Source: Thiorhodovibrio sp. (GTDB lineage Bacteria; Pseudomonadota; Gammaproteobacteria; Chromatiales; Chromatiaceae). Taken from it: DNA of 7,105 bases. Numbering within the stretch: position 1 is the stretch's first letter; each line of letters starts with the position of its first letter. A program made the position numbers and the translations under genes. Shown piece by piece: positions 5,573 through 7,105 of this stretch. Location of the stretch: assembly GCA_007128075.1 (NCBI GenBank), contig SKYD01000289.1:1-7105 (forward strand), written 5' to 3'. The notes beneath the pieces were generated by a model. That model made no database searches, was not told where the DNA came from, and saw only the letters and a program-made list of their open reading frames with translations.

Positions 5573-7105
5573 ATGCCTGTGGTGTCTTTGCGTGCAGTCA
5601 GCTTGGCCTTTGGTGGGCCGCCACTGCTAGAAGCGGTTGATCTGGAGATTGAGCGCGGCGAGCGGGTGTGTCTGGTCGGACGCAATGGGGCGGGAAAATC
5701 CAGTCTGCTCAAACTGATCACTGGCGACTATGTGCCCGAAAGTGGCGAGCGCTGGCTAGCCCCCAGTGCGCGTTTGGGCACCTTAGCCCAAGAGGTGGCA
5801 ACGGATGATCAGCAAACGGTGCTAGAGCTGGTTGCCTCGGGGCTGGGCGACCTTGGCGCGTTGGTGTGTGAGCATGATTGGCTCAGTCACCAGGTTGCCA
5901 CTCAGCCCGATGCCGCCAAGTTACAGCGGTTAGCGCAGGTGCAACAGCAACTCGAAGCCGCCGATGGCTGGGTGATTGAGCAGCGAGCACAGCGGGTGAT
6001 TAGCCGTTTAGGTTTGGAGCCGGATGCGATCTATGCCACGCTGTCGGGTGGTTTGCGCCGTCGCGTATTGTTGGCGCGTGCTCTGGTCGTCGAGCCGGAT
6101 CTGTTGTTACTCGATGAGCCGACCAACCATTTAGACATTGATGGGATTGAGTGGCTGGAAGAGTTTCTGCTCGGTTTTGCGGGCGCGGTGTTGTTTGTGA
6201 CCCATGATCGGCGCTTGTTGCAGCGGTTGGCGACGCGCATTGTCGAGCTTGATCGTGGACAGCTCACTGACTGGCCAGGGGATTATGCCAATTATCTGCG
6301 CCGCCGTGATGAGCGACTTCATGCCGAGACTGTGCAGCAGGCGCGGTTTGATCAGCGACTTGCTGAGGAAGAACGCTGGATTCGCCAAGGCATCAAGGCA
6401 CGGCGTACCCGCAATGAGGGGCGTGTCCGTGCGCTCTACGACATGCGCCGTGAGCGCCAGCAACGCCGTGAACACTTAGGTCAGGCGCGACTGCGGCTCG
6501 ACAGCGGCGAACAGAGCGGCAAATTGGTGATTGAAACCCAAGCACTGAGTTTTCGTTGGAATCAGGATTCGCCGTTGCTGGTGCGTGACCTAAGCACCCA
6601 GATTCTGCGTGGGGATCGCATCGGCATTGTCGGTGCCAATGGCACTGGCAAAAGCACGCTAATTAAGCTGTTACTCGGCGAGTTGATTCCAACCACTGGC
6701 GAGGTGCGTCACGGCACTCAGTTGCAGGTGGCGTATTTTGATCAGATGCGCGCCCAGATCGATCCCAACGCCAGTCTGTGTGACAATGTTGCCGGTGGTC
6801 GCGAGCAGATTGAGATTCAGGGGCGCAGTCAGCATGTGCTGTCTTATCTGAAAAACTTTTTGTTTCCACCCGAACGAGCGCGGCAGCCGGTGAGCGCCCT
6901 CTCCGGTGGTGAGCGCAATCGGCTACTGCTCGCCAAAATGTTTACGCAACCCGCCAATCTGTTGGTGCTCGATGAGCCGACCAATGATCTCGACATCGAA
7001 ACCTTAGAATTGCTCGAAGAATTGCTGCATGACTTTCGCGGCACCCTACTGTTGGTCAGCCATGACCGCGAGCTGCTCGATCATCTGGTGACCTCCACCT
7101 TGGTG
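5573..7105 (+). CDS. uup: ABC-F family ATPase Uup, 3'-truncated by window edge
   Basis: Soluble ABC-F protein with two ATPase domains and no membrane part. In E. coli Uup binds ribosomes and lowers precise excision of transposons. The frame stays open to the end of the window: 511 residues are visible, and E. coli Uup has about 635, so the C-terminal coiled-coil DNA-binding tail is missing. Domain 1: Walker A GRNGAGKSS (36-44), signature LSGG (157-160), Walker B Asp181-Glu182 in DEPTNHLD, switch His211. Domain 2: Walker A GANGTGKST (354-362), signature LSGGERNR (443-450), Walker B Asp467-Glu468 in DEPTNDLD, His497. The interdomain linker contains WIRQGIKARRTRNEGRVRAL, which is almost identical to E. 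coli Uup and separates it from EttA, YbiT and YheS. The start ATG 5573 follows a weak GAGTGG site; the protein begins at the expected family position. Confidence 0.95.
   Translation, partial: MPVVSLRAVSLAFGGPPLLEAVDLEIERGERVCLVGRNGAGKSSLLKLITGDYVPESGERWLAPSARLGTLAQEVATDDQQTVLELVASGLGDLGALVCEHDWLSHQVATQPDAAKLQRLAQVQQQLEAADGWVIEQRAQRVISRLGLEPDAIYATLSGGLRRRVLLARALVVEPDLLLLDEPTNHLDIDGIEWLEEFLLGFAGAVLFVTHDRRLLQRLATRIVELDRGQLTDWPGDYANYLRRRDERLHAETVQQARFDQRLAEEERWIRQGIKARRTRNEGRVRALYDMRRERQQRREHLGQARLRLDSGEQSGKLVIETQALSFRWNQDSPLLVRDLSTQILRGDRIGIVGANGTGKSTLIKLLLGELIPTTGEVRHGTQLQVAYFDQMRAQIDPNASLCDNVAGGREQIEIQGRSQHVLSYLKNFLFPPERARQPVSALSGGERNRLLLAKMFTQPANLLVLDEPTNDLDIETLELLEELLHDFRGTLLLVSHDRELLDHLVTSTLV

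Noticed and set aside
6131..6475. Minus-strand open frame of 114 codons opposite uup, and other short frames on both strands within genes
   Set aside because: The + strand frame here is unmistakable Uup with complete ATPase motifs. The opposite frame has no family features.
1..7105. A defence island, prophage, transposon, CRISPR array or toxin-antitoxin pair
   Set aside because: There are no integrase, transposase, nuclease-effector or repeat-spacer structures. MazG here is the housekeeping two-domain type without mazEF beside it in the window, and every gene has a clear chromosomal family.

Overview
The window is a tightly packed run of seven protein genes, all on the + strand, that looks like ordinary chromosome from a gammaproteobacterium. 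The best clues to the organism are an exonuclease III, a MazG and a Uup protein that each resemble, by eye and from memory, their Escherichia coli counterparts over their whole visible length. GC content is moderately high (mid-to-upper 50s percent by impression). GATC sites are frequent. Genus or family cannot be fixed from this sequence; a non-enteric environmental gammaproteobacterium is my guess.

Layout. Positions 1-1245 hold the 3' part of a type I secretion ABC transporter of the PrtD type. Its stop overlaps the start of a lipoprotein-like YkuD-family L,D-transpeptidase (1242-1760), which in turn shares one base with xthA, exonuclease III (1760-2581). After 12 bases comes a lipoprotein with a formylglycine-generating-enzyme-like (SUMF1) fold that lacks the oxidase cysteines (2594-3346). 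After 18 bases comes mazG (3365-4213), and its stop overlaps the start of a 12-helix-type MFS transporter (4213-5529). A 43-base AT-rich gap, the longest in the window, precedes uup, an ABC-F ATPase whose 3' end lies beyond the window (5573-7105).

How the genes fit together. The overlaps (ATGA, TAATG, TGATG) and short gaps suggest one transcript from the secretion ATPase to the MFS gene, with uup either the last member or under its own promoter. Two themes are mixed. One is the cell envelope: the secretion ATPase, two predicted lipoproteins facing the periplasm and the MFS carrier. The other is nucleic-acid and nucleotide maintenance: XthA repairs abasic and oxidised DNA, MazG removes non-canonical NTPs, and Uup acts on ribosomes and transposon excision. 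No biochemical pathway links them all. The arrangement is best read as a housekeeping operon, not a dedicated system.

I see no tRNA, rRNA, CRISPR array, insertion sequence, integrase or phage gene. The least routine items are the non-catalytic SUMF1 lipoprotein and the coupling of a type I secretion ATPase to an L,D-transpeptidase.
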